Below, piece after piece: positions 22,115-24,005 of a DNA stretch of 24,005 nt. This DNA is from Haplosporangium gracile (taxonomy: Eukaryota > Mortierellomycota > Mortierellomycetes > Mortierellales > Mortierellaceae). The notes under the pieces were generated by a model. It saw only the letters and a list, made by a program, of their open reading frames with translations. It had not been told where the DNA came from and did no database searches. Position 1 is the stretch's first letter; every line of letters begins with the position of its first letter. A program made the translations under genes and the position numbers. Where the stretch lies: contig JAAAUF010000649.1 in NCBI GenBank assembly GCA_015499985.1, forward strand, positions 1-24,005. Reading direction: 5' to 3'.

Positions 22115-22338
22115 GTGAGCAACCACCATTTCCTCCTTTTCGTTGTTACTGCTCCGGCAGAATGTCGTTAGTGTTGTCGCACAAACACAGAAGTCCTCTC
22201 AACTCAGACAGGCGGACGTGATCTGTGCGTCTTGAAAATTCCTGGATTAAAAACTCACCACTGAATTTTGTTCTCATCTGAAACCGCCCGCCCCGCCCTT
22301 CCCCTCCCCTTCAACCTCTTTACTCCCACGAAAAATAG
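22115..22338 (+). other. intron 2 of the GPCR-like gene
   Basis: GTGAGC donor at 22115 and AAAATAG acceptor ending 22338. It joins FSNIVIEF to HCIRLLVFCLAIG, continuing into helix 6 in phase. Confidence 0.75.
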
Positions 22339-23273
22339 CCACTGCATCCGCCTGCTAGTATTCTGCCTCGCGATCGGGATCGTCGTCGTCATGGCTGTAC
22401 TCCAAGCGCTCGTTGAACCCAAATCTCGCGAGAGCCGCGAAATCACACCCGTCGAGAGCCAGCAGGATAATCATCGCAGATTGGTTATGTTTTCGGAATT
22501 TAGTGGGAGTCTTGTGGGGTTCTTTGCGTTCTTGATTTTTGGAACGACGCAGGATGTTTTTGAGACTCTGGAACTGGTTGTTTGTTGTTGTCGGTTTAAA
22601 AGGTGTTGTAGTAGTGATTGGAAGGATGGTCGGCGATTACGACTTAGACATGGACGTGGAAGGCGGAGTAGGTCAAGGGAAGGAAAGGATGCGGATGATT
22701 CCGCCTACTACTACAAGGGCCACGAGAACCTCAGTCAGGACATTATCGGCAGCAATGATGCCAACGACGTCGACGAGATCAACAGCTGTTGCATCTACAT
22801 GGAGTTGTATTTGGGTAACAATAATGACGACCTTGACAATTACAAATACCCTATCTCGGACAATTCTTCACAACTCAACCTCAACAGTACCTTTGGCAGA
22901 CAGTTCAAGATCAACAACAACATCAGCAGTAGCCACAGCGAGGGGAACAGCAATACCGCTCTTGCAACCACAACGTCCGACACCGCGACTGCCATCTCGT
23001 CGAAATACCCAGAACGACAAGAACAACAGTAACTACACGAAGAGTTGGAGTGCTAGTAGACGGCTATCAATCGTTGGCCCAATACCGCCACCGTCTTTAA
23101 AACCCCTCCCGGAAAAACCGACCTCCCAGGAGCTCATGATGTACGACTTTTATCATACTAGCAACAGCAATAACAGCAGCAACAGCTACAGTAACAGGCG
23201 CAGCAACCGCAGGCGGCGCAGTAAAGATAATGGTATCGAGGCGGGGTTGCCGTCTAATTTGTTGCAACCACAA

Positions 23274-23318
23274 CCATCCTTACCTACACCATCCTTACCT
23301 ACACCATCTTTACCTCCA
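23274..23318 (+). repeat. 15-bp tandem repeat (three copies) in the GPCR tail frame
   Basis: CCATCCTTACCTACA is repeated three times with minor changes in the last copy. In the tail frame it encodes a PSLPT-type pentapeptide repeat. The multiple-of-three period fits selection for an open frame. Confidence 0.8.
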
Positions 23319-23355
23319 CCGCCGTTACTGCGACCACGTGCAGTTTATTCCATCC

Positions 23356-23361
23356 AATAAA
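23356..23361 (+). terminator. AATAAA polyadenylation signal overlapping the GPCR tail stop
   Basis: A canonical AATAAA at the end of the extended tail frame; its TAA is the stop codon of that frame (23358-23360). It could serve the receptor transcript. Confidence 0.35.
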
Positions 23362-23389
23362 AAAGATTACCACCATGAATGTAGTAACC

Positions 23390-23490
23390 TTTTTTTTTTT
23401 TTTTACTTTTTACTTTTTTACTTTTTTACTTTTTTACTTTTTTGCTTTTTTGCTTTTTTGCTTTTTTGCTTTTTTGCTTTTTTTACTCAA
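23390..23490 (+). repeat. T-rich 8-bp minisatellite with two unit types
   Basis: After a run of about 15 T come about four CTTTTTTA units, then about five CTTTTTTG units, ending in a T8 run. The switch from an A-type to a G-type block suggests two rounds of slippage expansion. It lies between two convergent genes. Confidence 0.85.
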
Positions 23491-23561
23491 ACGGTGAGAG
23501 GCGCAAGCACTTGCTGTATTTTCAATGAGAAAGAGGTTTACATCCTCAATAAGACAGATTC

Positions 23562-23983
<422 letters not shown>

Positions 23984-24005
23984 CTAATTGTCGTTTTTTT
24001 TTTTT

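Larger units (their letters stand above)
21274..23360 (+). pseudogene. seven-helix GPCR-like receptor with three frame breaks
   Basis: Predicted plasma-membrane receptor. Seven hydrophobic segments can be read: IIYVILEYVSIILFLFHLGH; YILQVFCLIAIF; LPLMMNCLATCMAFNIWYLV; VKWYCLFSGVVPL with VAVVLL; GPMFAVAISGILFS; LLVFCLAIGIVVVMAVLQAL; and FSGSLVGFFAFLIFG. A Cys (GCTASAFF) precedes helix 3, and the tail is charged and Asn/Ser-rich. The layout resembles fungal cAMP-receptor/Git3-like GPCRs. Introns 21812-22017 (GTAAGT, TACTAA branch site, ATTAG) and 22115-22338 (GTGAGC, AATAG) are normal and in phase. The frame, however, breaks at a T9 run (21691-21699), at a G6 run (21754-21759), and again near 22995-23010. 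After the last break a plausible tail (RRLSIVGPIPPPSLKPLPEKP) runs to the stop at 23360. Without that shift the frame stops at 23032. This is either a recent pseudogene or the result of homopolymer sequencing errors. Confidence 0.75.

Noticed and set aside
22539..23000. Second open plus-strand frame alongside GPCR exon 3 as an overlapping gene
   Set aside because: Before about 23000 this frame is low-complexity Thr/Arg. Only its downstream part looks like receptor tail, so a frame break is simpler than an overlapping gene.

Overview
The window looks like nuclear DNA of a filamentous early-diverging fungus, most plausibly Mucoromycota/Mortierellomycotina. That placement is an inference from gene content, not a search. 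The direct signs are short GT-AG introns (mostly 49-232 nt, donors GTAAG/GTGAG), long pyrimidine-rich leaders upstream of genes, an autophagic lipase of the Atg15 family, a class III alcohol dehydrogenase, ribosomal protein L9, and a WNK-type kinase, a family absent from budding yeast. No tRNA, rRNA, CRISPR array or recognisable transposon was seen.

Layout from left to right. (1) 259-2331 minus: F-box/leucine-rich-repeat protein, 3' end outside the window. (2) 2332-5274: a 2.9 kb stretch without a supportable gene; it contains an abrupt purine-to-pyrimidine switch near 3040 that looks like a divergent promoter lacking its right-hand gene. (3) 5275-8033 minus: decayed ABCC (MRP-type) transporter. 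It keeps TMD0-like, TMD2 and NBD2 segments but has lost TMD1 and NBD1, and it carries several frame breaks, a premature stop and a damaged Walker A motif. (4) 9404-9979 minus: ribosomal protein L9 (uL6), probably with a 5'-leader intron. (5) 10506-12533 minus: unrecognised two-exon protein with basic and acidic segments, probably nuclear. (6) 12943-14930 plus: five-exon Atg15-like lipase with a complete Ser-Asp-His triad, divergent from gene 5 across 409 bp. (7) 16150-20151 plus: two-exon WNK-like kinase of 1110 residues. (8) 21274-23360 plus: seven-helix GPCR-like gene whose reading frame is broken three times. (9) 23562-23983 minus: last two exons of S-(hydroxymethyl)glutathione dehydrogenase, convergent with gene 8.

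The genes do not form one pathway. Conserved housekeeping genes (L9, Atg15, formaldehyde detoxification, F-box) are interleaved with two membrane-protein genes of adaptive families (ABC exporter, GPCR), and only those two are broken. Long neighbouring frames stay open without error, so general poor sequence quality is unlikely. The homopolymer breaks in the GPCR still need read-level checking. I did not find a new multi-gene system. The strongest unusual items are the internally deleted ABCC remnant, the broken GPCR, the fungal WNK kinase and the orphan divergent-promoter signature.
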